Source of the DNA: Kerstersia gyiorum
GTDB lineage: Bacteria > Pseudomonadota > Gammaproteobacteria > Burkholderiales > Burkholderiaceae_B
Assembly (NCBI RefSeq): GCF_004216755.1
Contig: NZ_SGWZ01000006.1
Span: 91,993 to 155,992, forward strand
Reading direction: 5' to 3'
Length of the DNA: 64,000 nucleotides
Numbering within the stretch: position 1 is the stretch's first letter; each line of letters starts with the position of its first letter. The notes below the pieces were generated by a model that saw only the letters and a program-made list of their open reading frames with translations, was not told where the DNA came from and made no database searches. The translations under genes were made by a program, and so were the position numbers. Shown in pieces: positions 33,100 through 42,022 of this stretch.

Positions 33100-34143
33100 T
33101 CATTCAAACGCGGCCGCCGCACGTCCCAGCCGATCACGCACGGCATCCCAACTGCTATCCTCGGGCAGACGCTGGACCAGGATGGCCTGATGGCCACCCG
33201 CATCAAGCTCACGCAGCAAGGCATACAACTGGCGCGCATAGGCATCCGGACCACCCGTCACATGGCGCCAGGCAATACCGGGCACGTTGCCGCGCAATGC
33301 CGGCGCAATACCTGACGGGTCATGGACCAGCACGGCCAGCGCCGGCCCCGCCGCACCGGCGGCGCGTTCCGCCAGCAAGGCGGCCAGCGTGCCGCTGTCG
33401 CACAGGCGCACGGGCGTCAACGGCGCATAATGCGCCTTGAGCGTACCGGATGCCCTGGGCGCCTGCGCATCCGGGCGCGCAGGCAGGCTGCCCGTCACGC
33501 TGGCGATCTGTTCCGGCGTGATATGGCCAGGACGCAGCAGAACCGGCCCCACGCCTTCTTGCACCCTGGAAACATCCAGGATGGTTGATTCGATACCGAC
33601 ATCCGATGCGCCGCCTTCCAGCACCAGCAGCGTCCCGTCTTCAAGCTGAGCGGGAAACTCGCTGCGCACATGCTCGGCCCGAGTAGGCGACACCTTGCCA
33701 TAACGGTTGGCGGACGGCCCCGCGACCCCGGCACGCTGCCCCGGCCGGAGACGGGCGAATTCGCGCAGCAGCGCCTGCGCCACCGGATGCGAGGGGCAAC
33801 GCACGCCCACGCTGTCCTGCCCGCCACTCACCGCATCAGGAACATCATCGGCGCGCTTGAGGATCAGGGTCAGTGGCCCGGGCCAGAACGCCTCGGCCAA
33901 ATCCCGCGCCACCTGGGGAATATCCCTGGCCCAGTCGGACAACTGTGCTTCCGGCGCGATATGCACGATGACGGGATGATTCGATGGCCGGCCCTTGGCC
34001 GCATAGATACGCCCCACCGCCGCCGGGTCTGCGGCATCCGCGCCCAGGCCGTAAACGGTTTCGGTCGGAAAAGCCACCAGGCCGCCATCGGCCAGCTGGC
34101 GTGCGGCGGCGGCAATTTCCTCGGCGTTGGGGAGTCGGCTCAT
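33100..34143 (-). CDS. Sua5-type L-threonylcarbamoyladenylate synthase
   Basis: A 347-residue enzyme for the first step of tRNA t6A synthesis (Thr + bicarbonate + ATP). YrdC domain at 1-190 (GGLVAFPTETVYGLGADA, AAKGRPSNHPVIVHI, PSANRYGKVSPT) plus the C-terminal Sua5 domain (about 205-345), which shorter TsaC lacks. It overlaps purK by 4 bases and is the last gene of a purine-tRNA group. t6A made here is the substrate of TcdA, encoded 9 kb away. Confidence 0.94.
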   Translation of the reverse strand: MSRLPNAEEIAAAARQLADGGLVAFPTETVYGLGADAADPAAVGRIYAAKGRPSNHPVIVHIAPEAQLSDWARDIPQVARDLAEAFWPGPLTLILKRADDVPDAVSGGQDSVGVRCPSHPVAQALLREFARLRPGQRAGVAGPSANRYGKVSPTRAEHVRSEFPAQLEDGTLLVLEGGASDVGIESTILDVSRVQEGVGPVLLRPGHITPEQIASVTGSLPARPDAQAPRASGTLKAHYAPLTPVRLCDSGTLAALLAERAAGAAGPALAVLVHDPSGIAPALRGNVPGIAWRHVTGGPDAYARQLYALLRELDAGGHQAILVQRLPEDSSWDAVRDRLGRAAAAFE

Positions 34144-35336
34144 GGCTGCGGTATCCCCAGCAGGCGGGCGATGGCCTGCGCGTCGGCGCGTGCCTGCGCC
34201 AGCGTGTCCGCGACGACATTGATATGACCCATCTTGCGGCCCGGACGGGCCTCGTGCTTGCCATAGAGATGCAGGTGCGCCGAGGGATAGGCCAGCACGC
34301 CTGCCCAGTCGGGTTCAATCGCCTGCGCGGCGCCATCACGGAACCAGACATCGCCCAGCAGGTTCAGCATGATGGCCGGCGCATACGTGCCGGGGTTGCC
34401 CAGCGGCATGCCGGCGACCGCACGAACCTGCTGCTCGAACTGGCTGGCATGACAGGCATTCTGGGTGAAGTGGCCGCTATTGTGCGGACGGGGCGCGACT
34501 TCATTGGCCAGCAGACGGCCATCATCGAGCACGAAGAACTCCACGCACAGCACTCCCTGGAACGCCAGGCCTTCGGCCACGCGGCGCGCGGCATCCTGCG
34601 CCTGTGCCACCAGATTGGCATCTGCCGGCGCGCCGACCGTGGTTACCGCCAGGATGCCCTGCTCATGGACATTGCGCGCGATCGGAAACACGGCAGTCGC
34701 GCCATCCGTGCCGCGTGCCAGCACCACGGAAATTTCATGGTTCAACGGCTGCAGCGCTTCCAGCACGCAGGCCACGCCGCCCCAGGCTTCGAAGGCCGCC
34801 CGCGCTTCAGCACGGTTGGCAACACGGGCCTGGCCCTTGCCGTCGTAGCCCAGGCGCGCCGCCTTGAGGATGCCGGGAAACAAGGCATCGGCAGCGCCAT
34901 CGAGATCCGCCACAGAATGAATCGCGGCGTAGGGCGCCACGGCAATGCCCTGGCTCGCGAGGAAATCTTTTTCGGCAATGCGGTCCTGCACCACGGCGAC
35001 GGCGTCGCCCGAGGGGGCCACACGGGTACACGCCGCCAGCCGGCGCAGACTGTCGGCCGGCACGTTTTCGAATTCAGTTGTGACGGCCGCGCACAGCGCC
35101 GCCAGGGTATCCAATGCGGCCGCATCATCGTAGGCGGCCTGGATATGGCGGTCAGCTGCTTGTGCTGCGGGGCAATCTGCCGCCGGGTCGAGGACCGCCA
35201 CGCGATAGCCCATGGCCTGCGCCGCATGCACGAACATGCGTCCCAGCTGGCCGCCGCCCAGCATGCCCAGCCACTGCCCCGGCAGAACCGGCGTTACGCC
35301 TATATTTCGATTGTTGTTCACTTGCTCGGTACTCAT
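34140..35336 (-). CDS. purK: PurK: N5-carboxyaminoimidazole ribonucleotide synthase
   Basis: A 398-residue ATP-grasp enzyme of de novo purine synthesis. N-terminal LGMLGGGQLGRMFVHAAQAMGY, central ATP-grasp segment FPGILKAARLGYDGKGQ, and late NEVAPRPHNSGHFTQNA are all diagnostic. ATG at 35336 is preferred for its GGAT-type ribosome-binding site; a second ATG at 35345 adds three residues. PurE, which uses its product, is encoded immediately upstream. Confidence 0.95.
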   Translation of the reverse strand: MSTEQVNNNRNIGVTPVLPGQWLGMLGGGQLGRMFVHAAQAMGYRVAVLDPAADCPAAQAADRHIQAAYDDAAALDTLAALCAAVTTEFENVPADSLRRLAACTRVAPSGDAVAVVQDRIAEKDFLASQGIAVAPYAAIHSVADLDGAADALFPGILKAARLGYDGKGQARVANRAEARAAFEAWGGVACVLEALQPLNHEISVVLARGTDGATAVFPIARNVHEQGILAVTTVGAPADANLVAQAQDAARRVAEGLAFQGVLCVEFFVLDDGRLLANEVAPRPHNSGHFTQNACHASQFEQQVRAVAGMPLGNPGTYAPAIMLNLLGDVWFRDGAAQAIEPDWAGVLAYPSAHLHLYGKHEARPGRKMGHINVVADTLAQARADAQAIARLLGIPQP

Positions 35337-35356
35337 TGATGCCATCCGGCTTAGGT

Positions 35357-35881
35357 TCAGGGCGCCGCGGGCGGCACGACCATGGCACGCGCCTGGCCGG
35401 TCTGTTTGGCGCGGAACGCCAGCAGGCGCTCGCGCAGCGCAGCGTCCGTAGTCGCCAGCGCGGCCACGACGTGCAGCGCGGCATTGGCCGCGCCCGCTTC
35501 GCCGATGGCGAAAGTGGCCACCGGCACGCCCTTGGGCATCTGCACGATGGACAGCAACGAATCTTCACCGCGCAGGTAGCGCGAAGGCACGGGCACGCCA
35601 TAAACCGGCACTTCCGTCAGTGCGGCCAGCATGCCCGGCAGGTGGGCTGCACCGCCCGCGCCAGCAATGATGCCGCGCCATCCGGCAGCGCTGGCGGCTG
35701 CGCCATAGGCGACCATATCCAGCGGCATGCGGTGGGCCGAAACGACGCGAACATCATAAGGAACACCGAATGCGTCCAGCATGTCGGTGGCCTGCTTCAT
35801 GATGTCCCAATCGCTGGAAGACCCCATGACGACGCCGACGACGGCATCGGCGCGCAACGGAGGATCGAATTCAATGGTCAT
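35357..35881 (-). CDS. purE: PurE: N5-CAIR mutase
   Basis: A 174-residue class I PurE: VVMGSSSDWDIMKQA (phosphate loop), VVSAHRMPL (active-site His region) and GAGGAAHLPGMLAALT. It converts N5-CAIR to CAIR, next to PurK. The start at 35881 gives the standard N-terminus; an ATG at 35911 would add 10 residues. Confidence 0.95.
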   Translation of the reverse strand: MTIEFDPPLRADAVVGVVMGSSSDWDIMKQATDMLDAFGVPYDVRVVSAHRMPLDMVAYGAAASAAGWRGIIAGAGGAAHLPGMLAALTEVPVYGVPVPSRYLRGEDSLLSIVQMPKGVPVATFAIGEAGAANAALHVVAALATTDAALRERLLAFRAKQTGQARAMVVPPAAP

Positions 35882-36082
35882 GTCAGGAAAGCCTCGCGCC
35901 AGGGCTGGCATGCGGCATGGCGGGAAAATGCCATCGGCCCGCGGTGCATCGCCCGCTGTGGCGGAAAAAAGAATTGGTAATCCGCTATTTTACCGCCAGG
36001 CCGGCGGCTACCGCGAAGATCAGGCCTGCCTGTTGCGGCAGCGCGGCACAGCGTGCGGGATACGTGGCGCAGCGGCGACAAC

Positions 36083-36104
36083 CGCCGGCCACCGAAAGCC
36101 GGCG
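36083..36104 (-). other. Short hairpin between purC and purE
   Basis: CGCCGGC/GCCGGCG arms with an 8-base loop in the gap after purC; no T tract follows. It may reduce read-through from purC into purE. Confidence 0.3.
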
Positions 36105-36135
36105 CCGCCTGCGAGGGCAGCGCCAACCGCAGGGA

Positions 36136-37020
36136 TCAACCCTGTGTGAGGCGCTCCAGCGCTTCGCGGTACTTGGCCGCCGTCTGTTCCGCCACTTCCG
36201 CCGGCAGACGCGGCGCGGGCGGGGTCTTGTCCCAGGGCTGGCTTTCCAGCCAGTCGCGCAGGAACTGCTTGTCGAAGGACGGCGGATTCGTGCCGGCGCG
36301 GTAGGAATCCGCAGGCCAGAAGCGCGAGGAATCCGGCGTCAGCACTTCGTCCATCAAGTGCAGTACGCCATCGTCGTCCAGGCCGAACTCGAACTTGGTG
36401 TCGGCAATGATGATGCCGCGCGTGGCTGCATATTCAGAAGCTTCGCTGTACAGACGCAGCGCTGCGTCGCGGATGCGGGCGGCAAGCTCGGCGCCCACGG
36501 CCTTCTCGACATACGCGAAATCGACGTTTTCATCGTGCGAGCCGAACTCGGCCTTGGCGGCCGGCGTGAAAATCGGCTGCGGCAGCTTGTCGGCCAGTTG
36601 CAGGCCGGCCGGCAGCCTGACGCCGCAGATCGCACCCGTGGCCTGGTAGTCCTTCCAGCCCGAACCGATGATGTAGCCGCGTGCCACAGCCTCGACCAGA
36701 ATCGGCTTGAGGCGCTTGACCACCACGGCACGGCCGCGCACCTGCTCGCGCTCGGCAGGCGTCACCACGCTTTCCGGGTCCACGCCGGTGGAGTGGTTGG
36801 GCATGATATGCGCCAGCTTCTTCAGCCAGAACTCCGTCATCGACGTCAGCACCTGGCCCTTGCCCGGAATCGGATCATCGAGAATGACGTCGAACGCCGA
36901 GATACGGTCGCTCGCGACGATCAGCAGCTTGTCGTCACCGACGGCGTACATATCGCGAACTTTGCCACGGCCCAGCAAAGGCAGCGACGTAATGGAAGAT
37001 TGGTGCAAGGCGGAAGTCAC
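36136..37020 (-). CDS. purC: PurC: SAICAR synthase
   Basis: A 294-residue enzyme joining CAIR and aspartate. GRGKVRDMYAVGDDKLLIVASDRISAFD, then RGYIIGSGWKDYQ and the D-x-K-x-E-like DTKFEFGLD are typical of the SAICAR synthase fold. A GTG start at 37020 is chosen because GGGG lies 9 bases before it and it gives the normal length; an in-frame extension to 37137 has no family match. Confidence 0.94.
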   Translation of the reverse strand: MTSALHQSSITSLPLLGRGKVRDMYAVGDDKLLIVASDRISAFDVILDDPIPGKGQVLTSMTEFWLKKLAHIMPNHSTGVDPESVVTPAEREQVRGRAVVVKRLKPILVEAVARGYIIGSGWKDYQATGAICGVRLPAGLQLADKLPQPIFTPAAKAEFGSHDENVDFAYVEKAVGAELAARIRDAALRLYSEASEYAATRGIIIADTKFEFGLDDDGVLHLMDEVLTPDSSRFWPADSYRAGTNPPSFDKQFLRDWLESQPWDKTPPAPRLPAEVAEQTAAKYREALERLTQG

Positions 37021-37149
37021 TCTCGTATTCCCCGGAGTCAGATTCAAAAATGCAGGGCGCAACCCAACAAGGCAGTCCGGTTTTCCCGGACTTGCGGATT
37101 TTAGCCCCTGATCTGCCCCTGAAGGCACTGCTACCACACCATCCTGGTC

Positions 37150-37884
37150 TTACAGGCGCCCTTTGGTATCCACCAGCCGCATACTGGGCATCAGCTCGAC
37201 CGCCAGTTCCGGCTTTTCCAGCGCATATTCGAGATTCATGCGGGCAATCTCCACATGCTCCTCACCCAGCGCCTGCGCCCGGTAGCCCTGCCCCCGTTCG
37301 ATGGCCTGGAAGATGGCATGGTGCGTGCGGTGGGCATGCTGCATCCACTGCTGCCCTTCTTCCATATTGGACTGCATGGGCAGCATGGCACTGGGCGCCG
37401 CGAATGGCTGCCCTACCAACAGCTCCAGCATGCGGGTCAACATGACATTGCCACAGCCTTCGAGAATCAAGCGGTGGAAACGGTCGTTCATTTCGACATA
37501 GGCCGCATAGTCGTCCAGGTCCATCTGCGCCTTGTAGACCACACGATCGCCGTCATCCAGGCATTCCTGCAGTTCGCGCAGCAACTGGCGCGGCGCCCCC
37601 TGCTCCGCCAGCAGGCGGGCCGCAAACCCTTCTATCAGGCCGCGCAGGCGGATGGCATCGGCAATTTCGCGCGCGGTGAACTGGCGCATGCGGTACCCGC
37701 CGCCAGGTGCCGATTCGATCAGGCCCTCGTGTTCCAGGCTGGTCAGTGCAAGCCGCACCGGGGTACGCGAAGCACCCAGCTTTTCAGCCAGGGGCACTTC
37801 GGCCAGCCGCTCGCCGGGCACGAACTCGCCCTTGAGGATCATGTCCCTGAGTTGTACCAGCACCCTAGATTGTTGAGAGTCCAT
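37150..37884 (-). CDS. GntR-family (FCD/VanR-like) regulator, probable controller of the Rieske operon
   Basis: A 244-residue protein. Winged helix at about 8-70 (GERLAEVPLAEKLGASRTPV, then RLALTSLEHEGLIES), then an all-helical FCD effector domain with metal-binding-type residues (D-x3-H in NDRFHRLI, and HRTHHAIF). It is divergent from the Rieske/GS operon across a 1 kb gap that contains CTGCATACAG motifs close to both genes, which resemble the TGTATACA palindromes bound by FCD regulators. Role is inferred from position. Confidence 0.88.
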   Translation of the reverse strand: MDSQQSRVLVQLRDMILKGEFVPGERLAEVPLAEKLGASRTPVRLALTSLEHEGLIESAPGGGYRMRQFTAREIADAIRLRGLIEGFAARLLAEQGAPRQLLRELQECLDDGDRVVYKAQMDLDDYAAYVEMNDRFHRLILEGCGNVMLTRMLELLVGQPFAAPSAMLPMQSNMEEGQQWMQHAHRTHHAIFQAIERGQGYRAQALGEEHVEIARMNLEYALEKPELAVELMPSMRLVDTKGRL

Positions 37885-38071
37885 ATTCAGCCACGCCTAG
37901 CGTCCACGCAGAACGGGAGCCAGAGGCTCCCCCGACATGCCGGCGCCCGAAAATGAGGCGACCAGCCTTGCATGCATAAAAGTACAGCAGGATAACCGAT
38001 GGCCGCACCAGCGACCGCCGCAACGCACCATTCAGGCGCACTGCCGCCTGCGCCTACGAAGCGCCACCTGA

Positions 38072-38081
38072 CTGCATACAG
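38072..38081. promoter_or_regulatory. CTGCATACAG motif near gntR
   Basis: CTGCATACAG, flanked A...T to give ACTG-CATA-CAGT, 187 bases upstream of the gntR start. An identical decamer occurs in front of the Rieske gene. Confidence 0.55.
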
Positions 38082-38193
38082 TGAAAAACATCCTGCACCA
38101 GAACATAGCTGCAAGTATACCGATCAAAAACCCTGGAATATCAGTGATTAAGGCTCAGGCAACGGCGACAAACCTGCAGATCTTCCGTGGATT

Positions 38194-38462
38194 CCAGACG
38201 AAAATCGCCATTTCTTAGCAGAATCCATAAAAAATCGCCCGAATTCTTCGGATTTCTGTCTTTTCTCATTCCGACAAACTTCACCGCCAACCACCCCTGA
38301 AGACAAAAAAACGTGCGCCGAAAAACGGCCATTTCCCGTATTGCACCAAGCCGATGCAATTAAAAATTGAAGCGCACCAGAAACAGGCATTTTCCGATAA
38401 TAAAAAATGACCCAAAAAATGGCATCACGCTATTTCCATTGCACCAGAACCGGTCATTTCCC
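38194..38462. repeat. Four degenerate copies of a 22-25 bp direct repeat
   Basis: Copies at 38374-38395 and 38441-38462 agree at 18 of 22 positions (GCACCAGAA, then ATTT and CC). Weaker copies are at 38315-38337 and 38194-38218, sharing the GAAAA and CCATTTC parts, and a half copy GCACCAGAACATAGC starts at 38095. Spacing is about 57-120 bases. Possible protein-binding array. Confidence 0.55.
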
Positions 38463-38830
38463 TGGCTTTTTAGCGCCCATCAATACAATGAAAAATAAAA
38501 ACCATTATCAAAAACAACACCCAGTGGAACAAAAATAATCAATAAAAACAACGAAATACAAAAAACCAACAATGAGCAAAAACAAAGATACTCGAAATCC
38601 CTAATTGTCAAAAAATTTCGTTTTCTCAATCAGGCAACTCGAACAATAAATTCATTTTTCCCGGAAATAAGCCTCAAGCCAACGAATACGAAGCTCAGGG
38701 AGAGTATCGCCATGACTGCCTCCCACTCTCCATGCAGTGATTTTTTTATTTGAATATTCACGCAATGAGAAATCACCAGACCAAAAAAATACATTGACCT
38801 CTCGTCCTTGCCTGCTTAAATTATTTTTCA

Positions 38831-38860
38831 TTGCATACCGCTGCATACAGCGGAATACAA
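38831..38860. promoter_or_regulatory. Three tandem decamers upstream of the Rieske gene
   Basis: TTGCATACCG, CTGCATACAG and CGGAATACAA follow one another without gaps, one per helical turn. The middle copy forms CCGCTG-CATA-CAGCGG. The block ends 50 bases before the oxygenase ATG, so it is the best candidate for the GntR operator. Confidence 0.6.
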
Positions 38861-38910
38861 AACACCACTGCTTGCGAATAAACCCAGGCATCCATCAGGA
38901 GGGATTTCCC

Positions 38911-40233
38911 ATGCTCAGCGCAGAACAAAATGACTTCATCACGCGTGTTGGCCCCGGCGCGCCGGCGGGCACGCTGCTGCGGAAATATTGGCAGCCCGTC
39001 GCGCTGGCCGAAGAGCTGCAAGGGCCGCGCCCGCTGCGCCCGGTCAAACTGATGGGCCAGAATTTCGTTCTGTTCCGTGATGAAAACGGCAAGCTGGGCA
39101 TGCTGGACCGTGATTGCCCCCACCGCGGCGCCGATCTGGCTTTCGGCCGCCTGGAAGACGGCGGGCTGCGCTGCCCGTTCCACGGCTGGCTGTTCGATGC
39201 CCAGGGCAACTGTCTGGAAACCCCGGCAGAACCCGCCGGCAGCAAGCTCTGTACCCGCATCAAGCAGGCCGCTTATCCGGTCGTGGAAAAAAGCGGCATC
39301 ATCTTCGCCTACATCGGCGAAGGCGAGCCCCCGGCTTTTCCCGACTTCGACTGTTTCGTCGCTCCCGATAGCCACACCTTCGCCTTCAAGGGGCTGTGGG
39401 AATGCAACTGGCTGCAGGCGCTGGAAGTCGGCATGGACCCCGCCCACGCGTCATTCCTGCACCGTTTCTTTGAAGACGAAGACACCTCGGAAAGCTACGG
39501 CAAGCAGTTCCGCGGCGCTTCGGCCGATTCGGAACTGGCCATCACCCAGGTGCTGCGTGAATACGACCGCCCGGAAATCCGTGTCAATCCCGCCCCTTAC
39601 GGCATGCAATTGACGACGCTGCGCACGCTCTCCGATACGCAAACCCATGTCCGCGTCACCAACGTGATCTTCCCGCAGGCGTTCGTCATCCCCATGAGCA
39701 CCGAAATGACCATCTCGCAGTGGCATGTGCCGGTGGACGACACGCACTGCTACTGGTACGCAATTTTCACCAGCTTTGCCGGTCCGGTGGACAAACAGCA
39801 GATGCGCGAACAACGCCTGGCCACCATCGAGTTGCCGGACTACATCTCACGCAAAAACAAGCGCAACAACTATGGCTACAACGTCGAAGAGCAACTGACC
39901 CAGACCTACACCGGCATGGGCATGGACATCAACGTGCATGACCAATGGGCCTGTGAATCGCTGGGCCCGATCCAGAACCGCACCCGCGAGCACCTGGGCA
40001 CCACCGACAAGGGCATCATCGCCTACCGCCGCATGCTGGTCGGCGCCATTGAGGCCGCTCTGTCCGGCGAAGCCGTGCCCATGCAGCCCAATTCCGCAGA
40101 AGCCGCGGCCCTGTACGGCCCGCCTTCCATCGACGGGGTCGCCGAAGCCGACCGCACCGATGCGTACTGCGAAGAAGCCGACCTCCTGCGCCGCCGTGGT
40201 TCCGACTGGGCCAGCGCCCGCCTGCAGGCCTGA
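38911..40233 (+). CDS. Rieske non-haem iron oxygenase, phthalate-dioxygenase-like alpha subunit
   Basis: A 440-residue oxygenase. Rieske cluster ligands are Cys69, His71, Cys88 and His91 (CPHRGAD...CPFHGW). The mononuclear iron site is in NWLQALEVGMDPAHASFLH: His179 and His184, with Asp176 as the electron-bridge acid. Length and motifs fit the phthalate 4,5-dioxygenase-like, single-subunit group that includes O- and N-demethylases; no beta subunit gene is present. A perfect AGGAGG lies 8 bases before the ATG. First gene of the operon, followed by its probable ferredoxin and reductase two genes on. Substrate unknown; a nitrogen compound is likely from the neighbouring ligase. Confidence 0.93.
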   Translation: MLSAEQNDFITRVGPGAPAGTLLRKYWQPVALAEELQGPRPLRPVKLMGQNFVLFRDENGKLGMLDRDCPHRGADLAFGRLEDGGLRCPFHGWLFDAQGNCLETPAEPAGSKLCTRIKQAAYPVVEKSGIIFAYIGEGEPPAFPDFDCFVAPDSHTFAFKGLWECNWLQALEVGMDPAHASFLHRFFEDEDTSESYGKQFRGASADSELAITQVLREYDRPEIRVNPAPYGMQLTTLRTLSDTQTHVRVTNVIFPQAFVIPMSTEMTISQWHVPVDDTHCYWYAIFTSFAGPVDKQQMREQRLATIELPDYISRKNKRNNYGYNVEEQLTQTYTGMGMDINVHDQWACESLGPIQNRTREHLGTTDKGIIAYRRMLVGAIEAALSGEAVPMQPNSAEAAALYGPPSIDGVAEADRTDAYCEEADLLRRRGSDWASARLQA

Positions 40234-40249
40234 AAGAAGGGTAGCCAAC

Positions 40250-41689
40250 ATGGCCAGTTTTGTTGAACGCTTCAATCTCTGGTCGGAAGACCAGCAACGT
40301 CAGGCAGATGAACTTGCCGCGCGTTTTGCCGCCGGCGGCGTGGACACCGTCCGCTTCGCCTGGCCGGATCAGCACGGCATTCTGCGCGGCAAAACACTGG
40401 TCGCGGCAGCGGCTGGCGCGGCGCTGCGCAACGGGGTGAACCTGACGTCCACGCTGCTGGCCAAGGACACCTCGCATAAAACGGTCTTTCCCGTGTTCTC
40501 CAGCAATGGCGGCTTCGCCATTCCCGGCCTGCAGGGCGGCGCCGATGTGACCCTGGTGGCAGACCCTTCCACCTTCTGCATGCTGCCCTGGGCGCCGCGC
40601 ACCGGCTGGATTCTGTGCGACGCCTATATGAGCGACGGGACGCCCTGTCCCTTCGGCACGCGGCAGATCCTGCAGCGCGCCATCCGCGAACTGGATACCC
40701 TGGGGCTGGATTTCATCGCCGGGCTGGAGGTCGAATTCCATGTTTTCCGGCTGGACGATGCCCGCATGGGCCTGGAAGACTCCGGCCAGCCGGGTGAGCC
40801 GCCGCGCGTTTCCCTGCTCACGCACGGCCACCAGTATCTGACCGAGCTGCGCTATGACCGGGTCGATGACCTGATGCAATTGCTGCGCACGCAATTGCTG
40901 GCGCTGGGCTTGCCCCTGCATTCGCTGGAAATCGAATTCGGCCCCAGCCAGTTCGAACTGGTCTTCGGCCCGACCCGCGGCCTCGCCCCCGCGGACACCA
41001 TGGTGCTGCTGCGCAGCGCCATCAAGCAGATCTGCCTGCGCCACGGCTACCACGCCACCTTCATGTGCCGGCCGCGCATCCCGAATGTCATGTCCAGCGG
41101 CTGGCACCTGCATCAATCGCTGTGCCGCAAGGATAATGGCGCCAACGCCTTCATGCCGGACACCGATGAGCATCCGCTCAGCCCCTGCGGCATGCATTAC
41201 CTGGCCGGGCTCAAACAGCACGCGCGCGGCGCGGCCCTGTTTGCCAGCCCGTCGGTCAACGGCTTCCGGCGCTACCGCCCCTTCTCGCTGGCGCCGGACC
41301 GCGCCATCTGGGCGCGCGACAATCGCGGCGCCATGCTGCGTGTGCTGGGCGGCCAGGGCCAGAATGCCAGCCGCATCGAAAACCGCGTGGGCGAACCGAC
41401 CGCCAACCCCTACCTTTACCTGGCGGCGCAGATTTTCTCCGGCCTGGACGGCATCGCGCGCCAGCTGGACCCCGGCCCCTCTGCCGACGCCCCCTACGAA
41501 ACCGCAGCGGAAAATCTGCCGCGCTCCCTGCCGGAAGCCATGGCCGCGCTGCGCCAGGACACCGTGCTGACCCAGCAGATCGGCCCGGCCTTCATCGACT
41601 ACTACTGCCATATCAAACAGGCCGAGCTGGACCGTTTCAACCTCGAAGTCAGCGAGTGGGAACAGCGCGAATACTTCGATATGTTTTAA
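40250..41689 (+). CDS. Glutamine-synthetase-like gamma-glutamyl ligase
   Basis: A 479-residue protein of the GS catalytic fold. Metal-site motif GLEVEFH at 158-164, LEIEFGPSQFEL at about 226-237, ATP/ammonium region GWHLHQS at 284-290 and RIENRVGEPTANPYLYLAA at 375-393 are all kept. The sequence is far from housekeeping GlnA: the adenylylation Tyr loop and the classical NPDGS-type segments are not seen. Relatives such as PuuA, IpuC and AtdA1 attach glutamate to putrescine, isopropylamine or aniline. It starts 16 bases after the oxygenase stop, with AAGGG before the ATG. Probably activates an amine substrate for this pathway. Confidence 0.9.
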   Translation: MASFVERFNLWSEDQQRQADELAARFAAGGVDTVRFAWPDQHGILRGKTLVAAAAGAALRNGVNLTSTLLAKDTSHKTVFPVFSSNGGFAIPGLQGGADVTLVADPSTFCMLPWAPRTGWILCDAYMSDGTPCPFGTRQILQRAIRELDTLGLDFIAGLEVEFHVFRLDDARMGLEDSGQPGEPPRVSLLTHGHQYLTELRYDRVDDLMQLLRTQLLALGLPLHSLEIEFGPSQFELVFGPTRGLAPADTMVLLRSAIKQICLRHGYHATFMCRPRIPNVMSSGWHLHQSLCRKDNGANAFMPDTDEHPLSPCGMHYLAGLKQHARGAALFASPSVNGFRRYRPFSLAPDRAIWARDNRGAMLRVLGGQGQNASRIENRVGEPTANPYLYLAAQIFSGLDGIARQLDPGPSADAPYETAAENLPRSLPEAMAALRQDTVLTQQIGPAFIDYYCHIKQAELDRFNLEVSEWEQREYFDMF

Positions 41690-41698
41690 GGCGATAGC

Positions 41699-42022
41699 AT
41701 GCCCACCATCCACTACATCCTCAAAGACGGCAGCACCCGCAGCATTACGGCCAAAGCCGGTGCCAGCGTCATGGAAACCGCCATTCACAACAACATACGC
41801 GGCATAGATGCCGAGTGCGGCGGCTGTTGCTCTTGCGCGACCTGTCATGTCTATGTCGCCGATGCCGATATCAGCCGCCTGCCGGCGCCGGACGACATGG
41901 AAGACGAACTGCTGGACGGCGTGGCCAGCGAGCGCCAGCCTGGCAGCCGCCTGAGCTGCCAGTTGATTCTGACCGATGCGCTCGACGGCCTGACCGTGCG
42001 CGTCCCCGAGAGCCAGTCATGA
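41699..42022 (+). CDS. Adrenodoxin-type [2Fe-2S] ferredoxin
   Basis: A 107-residue protein with the four ligands Cys40, Cys46, Cys49 and Cys87 in the exact putidaredoxin spacing (C-x5-C-x2-C-x37-C), in ECGGCCSCATCHVYV and RLSCQL. It would pass electrons from the adjacent reductase to the Rieske oxygenase. Such ferredoxins also serve P450s, but no P450 gene is present. Overlaps the reductase gene by 4 bases. Confidence 0.93.
   Translation: MPTIHYILKDGSTRSITAKAGASVMETAIHNNIRGIDAECGGCCSCATCHVYVADADISRLPAPDDMEDELLDGVASERQPGSRLSCQLILTDALDGLTVRVPESQS

Larger units (their letters stand above)
37885..38910. other. A+T-rich divergent control region before the Rieske operon
   Basis: About 1 kb without a convincing gene. 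From about 38150 to 38890 the composition is strikingly A+T-rich compared with the rest of the window. It holds CTGCATACAG motifs near both ends, imperfect repeats of a GCACCAGAAN-type unit, the inverted repeat ATTGCA-N9-TGCAAT at 38340-38360 and GTATAC at 38115-38120. Small minus-strand frames at 38148-38390 and 38652-38891 lack ribosome-binding sites and are probably chance. Confidence 0.75.

Noticed and set aside
38148..38390. 80-codon minus-strand frame within the repeat region
   Set aside because: Made of the degenerate repeats themselves; no ribosome-binding site.
38095..38448. TGCACCA sequences as NtrC half sites
   Set aside because: No properly spaced TGCACC-N5-GGTGCA dyad and no sigma-54 -24/-12 promoter was found near the Rieske gene.
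38652..38891. 79-codon minus-strand frame before the Rieske gene
   Set aside because: No ribosome-binding site, runs through the operator decamers, and has no recognisable features.
38737..38910. N-terminal extension of the Rieske oxygenase
   Set aside because: The perfect AGGAGG lies before the ATG at 38911 and the extension reads through the operator-like block.
40016..41848. 610-codon minus-strand frame opposite the GS-like gene
   Set aside because: No start signal and no family motif; antisense of a clear enzyme.
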